From NCBI GenBank assembly GCA_964397545.1, contig CAYNIW010000023.1, positions 1 to 38,057 on the forward strand: 38,057 bases of DNA. Direction: 5' to 3'. Below are positions 30,165 through 38,057 of this stretch, piece by piece (the first letter of the stretch is position 1; every line of letters begins with the position of its first letter). The notes under the pieces were generated by a model. The model made no database searches, was not told where the DNA came from, and was given only the letters and a program-made list of their open reading frames with translations. A program made the position numbers and the translations under genes. Origin of the DNA: JAFGIG01 sp964397545. Lineage in GTDB: Bacteria; SDB-A.

Positions 30165-32359
30165 TCCGGTCGTCTTATCGAATTTTCCTTTATCATTCCT
30201 CTCCATTTTTCGTCGGTGAGCCTGTCCGACATGGGCCATGTGAACTCCCAATAGCTCAGGACAGGACCTATCGCCGCTTCAACATAACCGTCAGGTCTGA
30301 CATAGAGGACTATCGCCAAATCCATATTCCCGGAAGCCACTTCCAAAACCGAAGAGCTGTTCTGATCGGTGTGGACGTCAGCTATCAGACTCGTCTCGAC
30401 TCCCTCGGAAACTTCACCCATGTCAGATAGAGCACTTTCAAGACCCGATGAAAAATATTTAAGAAAATCCGCGTCTTCTGAACTTATCGTTTTTCCCGCG
30501 AGTTCTTTTTCTGAAATATCCTTTATCCTCTCCATGACATTTCTTGCGCGGCTGAATTTCCATGACAGCTCATCGTCAAAATATCCGTAAGAAATCAAGC
30601 CTTTTTCGAGCATATTCAGGACTGAAATTACTTCCGCGTAAACTTCCGGAACCGGCTCGACAAATCCCGCCGAAGGGGGCGGAGGAGGAGTTTCATACCC
30701 GTTGTCTGGAGCACAGCCGGACTCCAAAGTGTAACTCTGTTTGACGTAGAGGATGTTGTCGTGCCTGAGCATAGCCCATGAAGCGAGAAAATTTGAAAGA
30801 GAGTGAGTCTGCCACGCCTGTGTCGTCATGAAATCGGCGTATCCGTCGCCTTTCTCGATTAAAAGAAGATAAATGCAGTAAAGCCAGTTGTTGTAGAGTG
30901 TTTTATGCCATACATCCGGGTTAAATTCGTGTATTGCGGCTTTAAGGCTCCCGAGGGTTTTTTCAAAGTCTCTAAACCCGGTATCCCCTCTTTCACAAAG
31001 TATTCTGTAAGCGGCCGGACTTCCGAAAACGGCGGCTACGTCGAGACCGGAAGGCATGTATCTGTCTTTTCCATTACTGTTGGCGCCTATTGTCGGAAAA
31101 ACCATCTTTCCGAGTATTTCGCTGTCAAAAGCGTATCTCTGACCGAAAAGCCTGAAACCCGCGGTTATCTCCATGGCTTTGCCGAGTTCTTTGGGGTCGA
31201 AGACGCCCGTCGAATCAGGCATAGCCGCGATAGCTCCTGTTCCGCTGTAAATTTTCGAATCGAGATATTTATCTGTCAATACTTCTGAAAACTTTTCGTG
31301 AAACTCTTTTGTAAATATATCCCCTGCCGTCAATTGCCCGTCGCTGACTTCTTTTACAGCCAAAATGTATTGGGGAACGGACATGTCGTCCGCAAAACCG
31401 GCGAAAAAGGCTGTAATTCCGTATACTTTGCTCCACTTATCTATGTATTTTTCACCGTCGGGAGCTTCCCCGGAACAAAGATCAGAAACAATCTGGAGAG
31501 CGGTTGCCGTGAGGTAAACCGCCTCTTCTTCCGAAACAAGATACATCCCCTGGTTTTTAGAATTGCCTTTGAGGGGAAATGTCATTCTTCCGAGCCACAT
31601 CATCGCCTTAAAATATCTTTTCAGAGAATCGCTCGCAGGATAATGACCTCTCGGAACATATTGCGAGAAATCCTCTTTGTAACCGAAGACATTGCTCATT
31701 GCGAATCCCTCGTGCGCTTGGATCAATTCCAATTCCTTCTCTACTATATCCGCGACGAAAGAATCGAGTTCGAAATCCGGCTGAAGAAGTTTCAATGCAA
31801 CTCCGGCGTAAGACGCCGCTATCTGATTTTCCCTGCGGATATTGGTCTCATACAAATATGTCATTATCTGAGCGAGGTCCGCATAGAGAAATTTTTCTTC
31901 GACCCTTTTAAGTGAATTGTCAAAGAAAACGTGCATCAGATGGAGCGGTATTCCCGAAGAGACAAAAACGGGCTGATCGGAATATTGAATTATCTCAAAC
32001 GCTCTAACCGGGTTGTCCGTCAGGTCCATCGAGGAAATAACGACAAAACCGTTTTCGAGAAGACCGGAGGGAATTTCCGTTACTCCTGAAAAAACTAAAA
32101 CTTCTTTGAGGTTTAATATTCTGCTTTCATCAAAAGGAAGACCGGAATTTTTCATTTTCTGATCTATGTTAAAGGGTGTTTGTTCGTAAAAATCAGCTCC
32201 GAAATCATGGGACACGCCGTTCCAGTCGAACAACAGCGCTTCTGAGGAGTATTTAAGAGGTTTAAGATTAAGCGCCTGAAGATTTGACTCTGTCCCGTTT
32301 TCTCTGCATGATAGAAATAAAAGGGCAAAAACGAAAATCAAGGATATCCGTTTGCACAT
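30143..32359 (-). CDS. DUF3160 domain lipoprotein
   Basis: This 738-residue secreted protein of the DUF3160 family is found in FCB-group and related bacteria, with no known activity. It has a lipoprotein signal (MCKRISLIFVFALLFLSC, lipobox LSC), so it is probably anchored in a membrane. The start at 32359 follows AAAGGAGG, so I preferred it to an upstream in-frame ATG at 32398. It carries its own promoter and is the first gene of the long downstream series. Confidence 0.85.
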   Translation of the reverse strand: MCKRISLIFVFALLFLSCRENGTESNLQALNLKPLKYSSEALLFDWNGVSHDFGADFYEQTPFNIDQKMKNSGLPFDESRILNLKEVLVFSGVTEIPSGLLENGFVVISSMDLTDNPVRAFEIIQYSDQPVFVSSGIPLHLMHVFFDNSLKRVEEKFLYADLAQIMTYLYETNIRRENQIAASYAGVALKLLQPDFELDSFVADIVEKELELIQAHEGFAMSNVFGYKEDFSQYVPRGHYPASDSLKRYFKAMMWLGRMTFPLKGNSKNQGMYLVSEEEAVYLTATALQIVSDLCSGEAPDGEKYIDKWSKVYGITAFFAGFADDMSVPQYILAVKEVSDGQLTAGDIFTKEFHEKFSEVLTDKYLDSKIYSGTGAIAAMPDSTGVFDPKELGKAMEITAGFRLFGQRYAFDSEILGKMVFPTIGANSNGKDRYMPSGLDVAAVFGSPAAYRILCERGDTGFRDFEKTLGSLKAAIHEFNPDVWHKTLYNNWLYCIYLLLIEKGDGYADFMTTQAWQTHSLSNFLASWAMLRHDNILYVKQSYTLESGCAPDNGYETPPPPPSAGFVEPVPEVYAEVISVLNMLEKGLISYGYFDDELSWKFSRARNVMERIKDISEKELAGKTISSEDADFLKYFSSGLESALSDMGEVSEGVETSLIADVHTDQNSSSVLEVASGNMDLAIVLYVRPDGYVEAAIGPVLSYWEFTWPMSDRLTDEKWRGMIKENSIRRPEWIYVTE

Positions 32360-32386
32360 AATGCCTCCTTTGCTAAAGCATTTTTC

Positions 32387-32415
32387 ATTATAGAACATAG
32401 CACGCGATATTTCAG
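32387..32415 (-). promoter_or_regulatory. promoter of the DUF3160 gene series
   Basis: Minus-strand CTGAAA (32415-32410), a 17-bp spacer and TATAAT (32392-32387) lie about 28 bases before the ATG at 32359. It could start a transcript through much of the 20-kb downstream gene series. Confidence 0.55.
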
Positions 32416-32442
32416 CTGTTTTAAGCGGTTCAAGTTTTTTAA

Positions 32443-32471
32443 TTCTTTTTTAATGGTTCCCCTTATATAAT
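32443..32471 (+). promoter_or_regulatory. possible promoter of the membrane/HEAT protein
   Basis: A perfect TATAAT (32466-32471) lies 18 bases before the ATG at 32490. The -35 region (TTCTTT at 32443-32448) is poor, so this is a tentative call. Confidence 0.4.
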
Positions 32472-32489
32472 CTCTTGAAAAGAGAAATT

Positions 32490-34481
32490 ATGTGGAGTTC
32501 TAAAACAAAAATATTCGGAATGCCTCTCATCTCGGCGGGTTTTTTTTCCAAAGGCTTTATCTCAATAGGTTTTGCCGGCACGGGAGTGATAACAATAGCG
32601 CAGTTCGGAACCGGCATTGTGTTCGTGGGTCAGTTCGGAATTGGTCTTTTCACACTGGCTCAGTTCACGCTCGGCTTATTTTCGATAGGTCAATTCGCCC
32701 TCGGAATATGCATTGCAATAGGACAGGCGGCGATTGGTTTTGCGACAATCGGCGTCTCAGGGACAGGGTATTACAGAGCAATCAAGCCGCAGTCAATTTT
32801 CAAAGGACTTGAAATCCTCTTTTCTCAAATCGCCTCGGACCCCGTCCCTTTTATCTCCTGGACGGCATTTTGGTTGGCGTTTTTTTTCTTTTTCTATTTG
32901 CAGAAAGACAAATTCACGGGTCGCTGGAAAATAGCCGATTTTTTCAGACCGAGGTGGAAACACAATTCACTCGATTTCAGGATAAAGCACATAAAACGGC
33001 TCAAAAATCAGAATCTGCTCTTTTCTATTGTGAATAATGACTCTGCGTCCGGAGCCAAAATTGCCGCTGTTTCAGGGATAAACGACAAGTCTATACTGCG
33101 TTCAATACTCCTTGACGAAGAATTAAAAGACGCCCACGAGGAAGCGCTCCGGAAAATTGACGACGAAAAAATACTCCTTGAAATTGCCCTTATTTCAGAA
33201 AACCACGCGATAGCTTCGGATCTGTTTCAAAAAATAAAAACATCCGGAAACCTCAAGAGAATAGCCCGTGAAGCTAAAAATAAGGAGATAAGGGCAAAAG
33301 CCATTCTCATGTCCGAACCCGAAGAGTCCTTTCTTTCTGAACGTTTGTCCGTAGAAACAGACCCGTCTGTCCTTATGTCAATAGCTAACAAAACTGAACG
33401 TCAGGACACCTTGATTCGGTTAATTAAAATATCTTCCGATGACAGCGTTAAAACAACCGCCGCCGGAAAACTCAAAGGTGAAAACATCACTTCTTTGGAA
33501 GAACTTATTTCCAATGAAAATTCGATTTCGACCCTGAGAAAAATAGCTTTTCTGATAAAAGATCAGAATTCATTGAAGTTTTTGTCCAAAAACGCGAAAT
33601 ACCCTTCAGGCAGAACGGCTTCAATCGAAGCTCTGAAAAATCCCGGTGACAATTTTCTTCTCGAACTTATAAGAGATGAAAAAGAAATGTCGGTCTGCAA
33701 AGCTGCAATAGACAGGATAAAAAACGAAGACATACTGAGAGACCTCGCCATGGATTACCCGAGAAAAGCCGTATCAATCCTCGCCGTAAAGTCGTTAACC
33801 CAAAGGCACATATTATCTGAGATTGCTGAAAACGCAGCGGATTCCAATGTCCGCCTTGAAGCTAAATCGAGATTCGAAGAACTAAAACCGGGATACATGG
33901 GCTTAAAAATTGAAATAAGATGCCCTTTCTGCAGTCAGCCGGTATTCATCAACGGTTTATTCGAATCCGTAAAATGCAGATCCTGTCTGTCTGCAATATC
34001 TCTCAATTTAGATTTCTGGAAAAATGTCATATCGTCGCCTTACGGAATAACAAGACTGCTCAAATTCCACGACCTTATAACTGAAAAATCCGAATCCCCC
34101 CCTAAATGCTTAAAATGCGGATCGGAGCTCGACGCAGACCTGTATCCGCTGGGTAAAGATTCTTTCATTGTATGTTCTTCCTGCTCTGAGAAAAATCCGT
34201 CTTTTCCGATACCTGAAAACTTTAGCTGGATAACTGACGTGCGTCAGCTTTTTTGCGCTGAAAAGCAGTCCGACGAGACGGCTGTCGAAAGCGGGACAAA
34301 ACCTGTTTCAATTAACTGTGTCAAATGCGGAGCGCCTTTGACTGTTACCGTTGAAACTCCGAGAAACGCGGTCTGCGGATATTGCGATACCGTGCAATAC
34401 TTGCCTGATTTGCTTTGGTCTTCACTCCATCCCGCGCGCAAAAAAAGGCAATGGTTCATGGCGTATGTCAAAACAAAATGA
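32490..34481 (+). CDS. decapeptide-repeat membrane protein with HEAT-like repeats and zinc ribbons
   Basis: This protein of about 663 residues has an unusual layout. The N-terminal 90 residues consist of glycine-rich, hydrophobic ten-residue repeats of the type G-x-x-x-[IL]-[AG]-Q-F-x-x, for example GIVFVGQFGI and GLFTLAQFTL. A transmembrane segment follows (WTAFWLAFFFFFYL). Residues about 180-475 look like HEAT-type helical repeats (ILRSILLDE, LLEIALIS). The C-terminal part has three Cys pairs sets: CPFC/CRSC, CLKC/CSSC and CVKC/CGYC, each likely a zinc ribbon. I prefer the ATG at 32490 to a TTG at 32475, which would fall at the predicted transcription start. No family recognised. Confidence 0.75.
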   Translation: MWSSKTKIFGMPLISAGFFSKGFISIGFAGTGVITIAQFGTGIVFVGQFGIGLFTLAQFTLGLFSIGQFALGICIAIGQAAIGFATIGVSGTGYYRAIKPQSIFKGLEILFSQIASDPVPFISWTAFWLAFFFFFYLQKDKFTGRWKIADFFRPRWKHNSLDFRIKHIKRLKNQNLLFSIVNNDSASGAKIAAVSGINDKSILRSILLDEELKDAHEEALRKIDDEKILLEIALISENHAIASDLFQKIKTSGNLKRIAREAKNKEIRAKAILMSEPEESFLSERLSVETDPSVLMSIANKTERQDTLIRLIKISSDDSVKTTAAGKLKGENITSLEELISNENSISTLRKIAFLIKDQNSLKFLSKNAKYPSGRTASIEALKNPGDNFLLELIRDEKEMSVCKAAIDRIKNEDILRDLAMDYPRKAVSILAVKSLTQRHILSEIAENAADSNVRLEAKSRFEELKPGYMGLKIEIRCPFCSQPVFINGLFESVKCRSCLSAISLNLDFWKNVISSPYGITRLLKFHDLITEKSESPPKCLKCGSELDADLYPLGKDSFIVCSSCSEKNPSFPIPENFSWITDVRQLFCAEKQSDETAVESGTKPVSINCVKCGAPLTVTVETPRNAVCGYCDTVQYLPDLLWSSLHPARKKRQWFMAYVKTK

Positions 34482-34533
34482 TATTTTTGCGGCTGGAATA
34501 CTCCGTTTTTAATAAAACATTTTCAGAAAATTT

Positions 34534-36318
34534 TCATACTTTCCTGAACAAAAACCTCTTTTTATCCCTGTAGGCGGAAAAGATTTCCATTGGGGTGAGC
34601 ATCCCTTTATATACATTGTCTCCTTCTCTCTCCAGAACAATAAAAACGGAAGTATCTGCAAATTGATTTTTAGTCACAACATCTTCAAGGGTTTCATCAG
34701 GGAATACTTTTGTAAAGCTCTTCCTCATTATTTCTGAGACTTTTTTAGTTTCATCGTGAACTTTACCGGCAATTTCCTTTTCCGTGACGATACCCTTCAC
34801 CGTTTGTCCTTCTATGACAGGAAATTCTCTCTGGTCAGTGTTTTTCATTATCTCAAATGCTTGACTTAGCGACAAATCCGCCGTCAGCCACAACGCATCT
34901 TTTTTCATCACATCACCGACTTTTACAGTTTCGAGGACATTCACTTCCATATCGTGTTCAATATTTACCATTCGTTTTTTCAGTTTTATCGTGTAAATAC
35001 TGCCTTTCATCGTGACAATAGCTACAATGTCGCTAATGACGCATGAAAGCATCAGCGGCATGATTATATTGTAGTTTCCCGTCATTTCAAAAATCATAAC
35101 GATCGCCGTCAGCGTAGCTCGGCTCATTCCGGCGAATACTGCGGCCATTCCGACAATAGCGTAAGCCTGAAAACCCGCGCTGATTGAAGGGAATACTGCG
35201 TTTATTATCATGCCAAAAGCCCCTCCGGTCATAGCTCCTATAACAAGAGACGGGGCAAATACTCCGCCGGATCCGCCGGATCCTATAGTGAACGATGTCG
35301 CGGCGGTTTTGAGAAATATAAGAGATGCTATCAAAACGAAAGACAGGCGCGCGTTCATCAGAAGGCTTATTGAATCGTAGCCGTTTCCGAATACAAGATA
35401 ATGTCCGGTTCTTGCCAGAAGAACCGCTCCTACGGCTCCTGTCAAAAGTCCGCCTACGGCCGGTTTGGTGAACTCTGGAAATTTCAATGACCCGAAAATG
35501 TTTTCTGCTGCGTAAATTGATTTTACGTATAGATATGAAATACCGCCGCAGACAAGGCCGAGAACGAGATAAAACAAAAATTCCCAACTGCTTACAATGT
35601 CGTATGGAGGAAGAGAAAATATCAGTTCCGGCTTCTGACCAATAAACGAAAGGAATATCTTGGAAGTAAGACCTGCTAAGACGGAAGAAATGACAATTGG
35701 AACAAAGGATTTTGTCTTGAATTCTCTTATGATGAGTTCAATTGCGAAAAGAACTCCTCCCACCGGAGTGTCAAAAGTCGCTGAGACAGCTCCAGATACT
35801 CCGCAAGCCAGAAGAACGCGGGTCTGATAAACGTTGAGCCTTAACAATTGACCAAAGGCTGAACCGATACCCGCTCCTATTTGCACTATGGGCCCTTCTC
35901 TCCCGGCGGAACCGCCGGAGCCTATTGTGACGGCTGAGGAAAGAGCTTTTACGGCTACAACCCTCTTTCTTATTCTTCCGCCGAGCGACTCAAAAGCTTC
36001 CATCACTTGAGGAATTCCATGACCTTTGGCTTCTCTGGCAAAACTGTAAACTATAATTCCCGATAAAAGTCCGCCGGCGGACGGAATTAATAAAGCCTGA
36101 TAAGGAGAGATAAAATCCAGGTATCCGTTTATCTTGACAAGGAACAATTGGGAAAACCCAGAGACAAGAAAACGAAAACCCACTGCCGTTACCCCGCACA
36201 GTATTCCGGTCAACGCCGCAAGGATATTCATCCCGACATATTGAGAAGTTTTAGAGGAACTCTTTCTCCCCGAAAGCTTTTTTCCTATTAACTTTATATT
36301 TACCTTGATCTTTTTCAA
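34534..36318 (-). CDS. ClC family chloride channel/transporter with C-terminal CBS domains
   Basis: This 594-residue ClC protein has the selectivity and gating motifs GHGIPQV, GSGGSAGREGPIVQIG (gating Glu141) and GSGGSGGVFAPSLVIG. A two-CBS domain tail (about 465-590, with VGDVMKKDALW and REFPVIEGQ) probably binds a nucleotide. The internal proton-coupling Glu of E. coli ClC aligns with Leu195, which is common in bacterial homologues and leaves channel versus exchanger open. It is convergent with the preceding plus-strand gene. A minus-strand TATAAT lies near 36350 in an AT-rich upstream region, but the -35 is poor. Confidence 0.9.
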   Translation of the reverse strand: MKKIKVNIKLIGKKLSGRKSSSKTSQYVGMNILAALTGILCGVTAVGFRFLVSGFSQLFLVKINGYLDFISPYQALLIPSAGGLLSGIIVYSFAREAKGHGIPQVMEAFESLGGRIRKRVVAVKALSSAVTIGSGGSAGREGPIVQIGAGIGSAFGQLLRLNVYQTRVLLACGVSGAVSATFDTPVGGVLFAIELIIREFKTKSFVPIVISSVLAGLTSKIFLSFIGQKPELIFSLPPYDIVSSWEFLFYLVLGLVCGGISYLYVKSIYAAENIFGSLKFPEFTKPAVGGLLTGAVGAVLLARTGHYLVFGNGYDSISLLMNARLSFVLIASLIFLKTAATSFTIGSGGSGGVFAPSLVIGAMTGGAFGMIINAVFPSISAGFQAYAIVGMAAVFAGMSRATLTAIVMIFEMTGNYNIIMPLMLSCVISDIVAIVTMKGSIYTIKLKKRMVNIEHDMEVNVLETVKVGDVMKKDALWLTADLSLSQAFEIMKNTDQREFPVIEGQTVKGIVTEKEIAGKVHDETKKVSEIMRKSFTKVFPDETLEDVVTKNQFADTSVFIVLEREGDNVYKGMLTPMEIFSAYRDKKRFLFRKV

Positions 36319-36466
36319 TAAATTTCCTCTGGTTTTATATTTTTTTTATTATACAAAAAATTTCCTGATAAGATATCATTATTGAATCTTAAATCAAGTC
36401 AGCGCTTTGACAGGTTTTTATTGCGAATAAGCAAAATGCCGATTAACATCTAAAGAGGTTTTTAAT

Positions 36467-36672
36467 ATGAAGATAATTTTATTCAACACAAGTCCCCGGG
36501 AAGAAAGTCATTCGAGAAAGGCTTCTGAAATCCTCTCCCTTATACATGGGGCAAATGAACTCACAGGCTAAAATTTTTCTGGACAGGCTTTTTGCTTTCC
36601 GACTCCGCCCGACCCATAGACAGCCAGCCCGAACTTTTCAAAAAGCTAAAAGAGATATCAGAAGCTGTTTAA
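36467..36672 (+). pseudogene. decayed NADPH-dependent FMN reductase gene
   Basis: Remnants of a flavodoxin-fold oxidoreductase lie in three frames. The frame from ATG 36467 reads MKIILFNTSPREESHSRKAS, matching the N-terminal FMN loop, and stops after 34 residues. A second frame has MNSQAKIFLDRLFAF, the helix that follows FMN loop 2 in this family. A third reads DSARPIDSQPELFKKLKEIS before TAA at 36672. The distance between the first two is far too short, so an internal deletion plus frameshifts are likely. An AAAGAGG site survives, and TTGACA remains at 36407. The rest of 36319-36466 and 36673-36852 shows no gene. Confidence 0.8.
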
Positions 36673-36852
36673 GTTAGATTTACTGATTTTTTAGAAACTC
36701 CCGGAAATATTTCATAGACAAAACCTTTAGTAAATGGTAGAAAATGATTATTGTAGGCATGTTTATTAATGTTTTTAAGTCAGAAGCCTTCAAGAAATCT
36801 CCCTTGAAAACATTTCTAGACTCGTTGCGTGATTTTGCATACGGAGGTTTTG

Positions 36853-37134
36853 ATGCAAGAATGCAGGTTGTATGTCGGTAATCTGGCTTATTCGGCTACT
36901 AAAGAAGAACTTGAGGAACTTTTTAGGCAATTCGGAGAAGTCAAAGGGGTAAGTATAATCGAAGGCAAAGGATTCGGTTTCGTAGAAATGGCAGACCCGG
37001 ATTCTGCGAGAAATGCGAAAGATTCTCTCGACGGAAGAGAATTCAAAAGCAGAACAATCAAAGTCAATGAAGCCAGGCCGATGAAAAAAGACAGACCGAG
37101 AGATAATTACAGGAGGAATTACAACAGAAACTGA
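36853..37134 (+). CDS. RRM-type RNA-binding protein
   Basis: This 93-residue protein is a single RNA recognition motif with RNP2 LYVGNL and RNP1 KGFGFVEM, followed by a short Arg/Asn-rich tail. It resembles the bacterial RRM proteins often linked to cold response. The ATG at 36853 follows GGAGG, whereas an in-frame upstream start at 36829 has no ribosome site. An intrinsic terminator follows directly. The 180-base leader, 36673-36852, could hold a cold-sensing element but I see no firm structure. Confidence 0.92.
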   Translation: MQECRLYVGNLAYSATKEELEELFRQFGEVKGVSIIEGKGFGFVEMADPDSARNAKDSLDGREFKSRTIKVNEARPMKKDRPRDNYRRNYNRN

Positions 37135-37158
37135 TAATATAGATATTTATATTATATA

Positions 37159-37188
37159 AGAGAACTCTTTTGAGTTCTCTTTTTTTTT
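37159..37188 (+). terminator. intrinsic terminator after the RRM gene
   Basis: AGAGAACTC (37159-37167), loop TTTT, GAGTTCTCT (37172-37180), then eight T. It separates the RRM gene from bioY. Confidence 0.9.
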
Positions 37189-37231
37189 ATGTATAATTCA
37201 TTCTTTGGATCTCAAACATTTGGAGGAGTTT

Positions 37232-37807
37232 ATGACTTTGGTTGAAACATTAAAGCAAAAGGTAAAAACAGGCGATATTTTTTTTGAAACAATGATCTTA
37301 ATTTCGGGAACTCTTTTACTCACCCTGAGCGCTCAGTTCACAGTTTTTATTCCGTTTAGTCCGGTGCCTTTCACTTTCCAGACTCTGGCAGTTCTACTTC
37401 TCGGCGCCGCTTTAGGTTCAAAACGAGGCGCGTCATGCGTGGGATTTTATCTTCTTCAGGGCGCCGCGGGACTGCCCGTTTTCTCCGGAGGAAGATCCGG
37501 ATTGGTTCATATAGTCGGCCCCACCGGAGGCTATCTCGTCGGATTTTTTTTCGCGGCATACGCGGCGGGGTATCTCGCCCAAAAGAAGTTTGACAGAAAC
37601 ATACTAAAAACAGCGATTCTGATGATTGCAGGCAACGCTGTTATTTACTTTTTCGGAGTATTGTGGCTGGGAATCTTCACAGGATATTCAAGAGTTTTCC
37701 AAACCGGCGTTGCCCCTTTTATAGTATCCGACATTCTCAAAACGGCAATGGCGGTTCTGATACTTCCATCGGCATGGAAACTTATACGAGCAGGAAGCGA
37801 AAAATAG
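37232..37807 (+). CDS. bioY: biotin transporter BioY
   Basis: BioY, 191 residues, is the biotin-binding S component of ECF transporters. Six hydrophobic segments carry family motifs: PFSPVPFTFQTLAVLLLGA, GFYLLQGAAGLPVF and GPTGGYLVGF. The start is ATG 37232 after GGAGGAG; an upstream TTG at 37205 has no site. No EcfA/T genes are near, so it may share a common energising module or work alone. A biotin operator such as BirA's was not identified. Confidence 0.95.
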   Translation: MTLVETLKQKVKTGDIFFETMILISGTLLLTLSAQFTVFIPFSPVPFTFQTLAVLLLGAALGSKRGASCVGFYLLQGAAGLPVFSGGRSGLVHIVGPTGGYLVGFFFAAYAAGYLAQKKFDRNILKTAILMIAGNAVIYFFGVLWLGIFTGYSRVFQTGVAPFIVSDILKTAMAVLILPSAWKLIRAGSEK

Positions 37808-37811
37808 AAAA

Positions 37812-38042
37812 ATGCCGGCTATCATAAGCTGCACCTCCGTTATAGTGATTTTTCTTCTGATAATAGGATTTCTTTTTATCTTTTTCTCTTTGTCCTCCGG
37901 AATCAAAAGAAATCAATCCGGTGGAGAAAAAAAGAAAGACTTGGCAAACGAAATATATAAAAGCTTCGATAAAAAAGCTCAGGAAGGCAAATTCGAGGAT
38001 ATCCATAGAGATGACATTAAAGAAGATGAAAATCCACCGTGA
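37812..38042 (+). CDS. small single-pass membrane protein
   Basis: This 76-residue protein has one strong transmembrane segment (about 5-30, IISCTSVIVIFLLIIGFLF) and a charged, cytosolic tail rich in Lys, Asp and Glu. It starts 4 bp after the bioY stop, so it is probably co-transcribed. No clear Shine-Dalgarno and no recognisable family. It is complete, ending with TGA just before the window edge. Confidence 0.6.
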   Translation: MPAIISCTSVIVIFLLIIGFLFIFFSLSSGIKRNQSGGEKKKDLANEIYKSFDKKAQEGKFEDIHRDDIKEDENPP

Positions 38043-38057
38043 AGTTAAAGAAGAAAA

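Noticed and set aside
30165..30251. N-terminal extension of the Cys4 coiled-coil gene
   Set aside because: It lies within the DUF3160 coding end and its residues are His/Lys-rich and unlike the paralogue.
31298..31915. 205-codon plus-strand open frame
   Set aside because: Antisense to the DUF3160 lipoprotein; no ribosome site or recognisable motif.

Overview
The window looks like a chromosomal segment of a Gram-negative, uncultured bacterium of the FCB/WOR-3 kind. This placement is an inference. It rests on a TonB-dependent receptor with a CarboxypepD_reg-like N-terminus, secreted proteins with FlgD/type IX-like C-terminal domains, a DUF3160 lipoprotein and moderately AT-rich DNA. TGA is an ordinary stop codon here (for example in nfi, the RRM gene, precursor A and the ClC gene), so a recoded genetic code is unlikely. 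Shine-Dalgarno sites are common, and TTG starts appear repeatedly.

Layout. 1-600: structured inverted repeats, tRNA-Ser(GGA) on the minus strand and a divergently transcribed tmRNA gene. 619-3773: minus-strand group of an alkyltransferase-like protein, an NSS-family transporter and rmuC. 3862-7175: plus-strand MATE exporter, then a secreted surface protein whose frame is interrupted by one TGA sitting at the base of a SECIS-like fold. 7201-12013: minus-strand metallophosphoesterase/CBM9 protein, TonB-dependent receptor and AlkD-like glycosylase. 12141-32359: about 20 kb of tightly packed, often overlapping minus-strand genes. In transcription order these are a DUF3160 lipoprotein, two proteins sharing a C-terminal Cys4 domain, a UshA-like 5'-nucleotidase, a glutamine amidotransferase, a flavodoxin, a secreted caspase-like protein, a split AddAB-like helicase-nuclease, a RiPP cassette, a DUF402 protein, endonuclease V and a frameshifted gene. 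32490-38042: a membrane/HEAT/zinc-ribbon protein, a ClC channel (minus), a decayed FMN-reductase gene, an RRM protein, BioY and a small membrane protein.

The most exciting unit is the RiPP-like cassette at 13673-18587. It holds two radical SAM enzymes with SPASM-like Cys-rich ends, one carrying an N-terminal PqqD-like domain. It also holds a fusion of an S26-type signal peptidase with a PqqD-like recognition domain, two small Cys/Gly-rich precursors and an HPr-kinase-like protein. In the two precursors all 11 cysteines are followed by glycine at +3 (C-x-x-G), with conserved spacing, while the leaders share an MKKKYxKP start. This points to an iterative radical SAM-modified peptide with eleven equivalent sites across two substrates. 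The gene set recalls the SynChlorMet (Scm) type cassettes, but the precursor motif and the peptidase-PqqD fusion look distinctive.

Other points of interest are the in-frame TGA/SECIS-like element, a pseudogene with two compensating frameshifts, a helicase and nuclease encoded as overlapping separate genes, a secreted His-Cys caspase-fold protein, and a decapeptide-repeat membrane protein fused to HEAT-like repeats and zinc ribbons.
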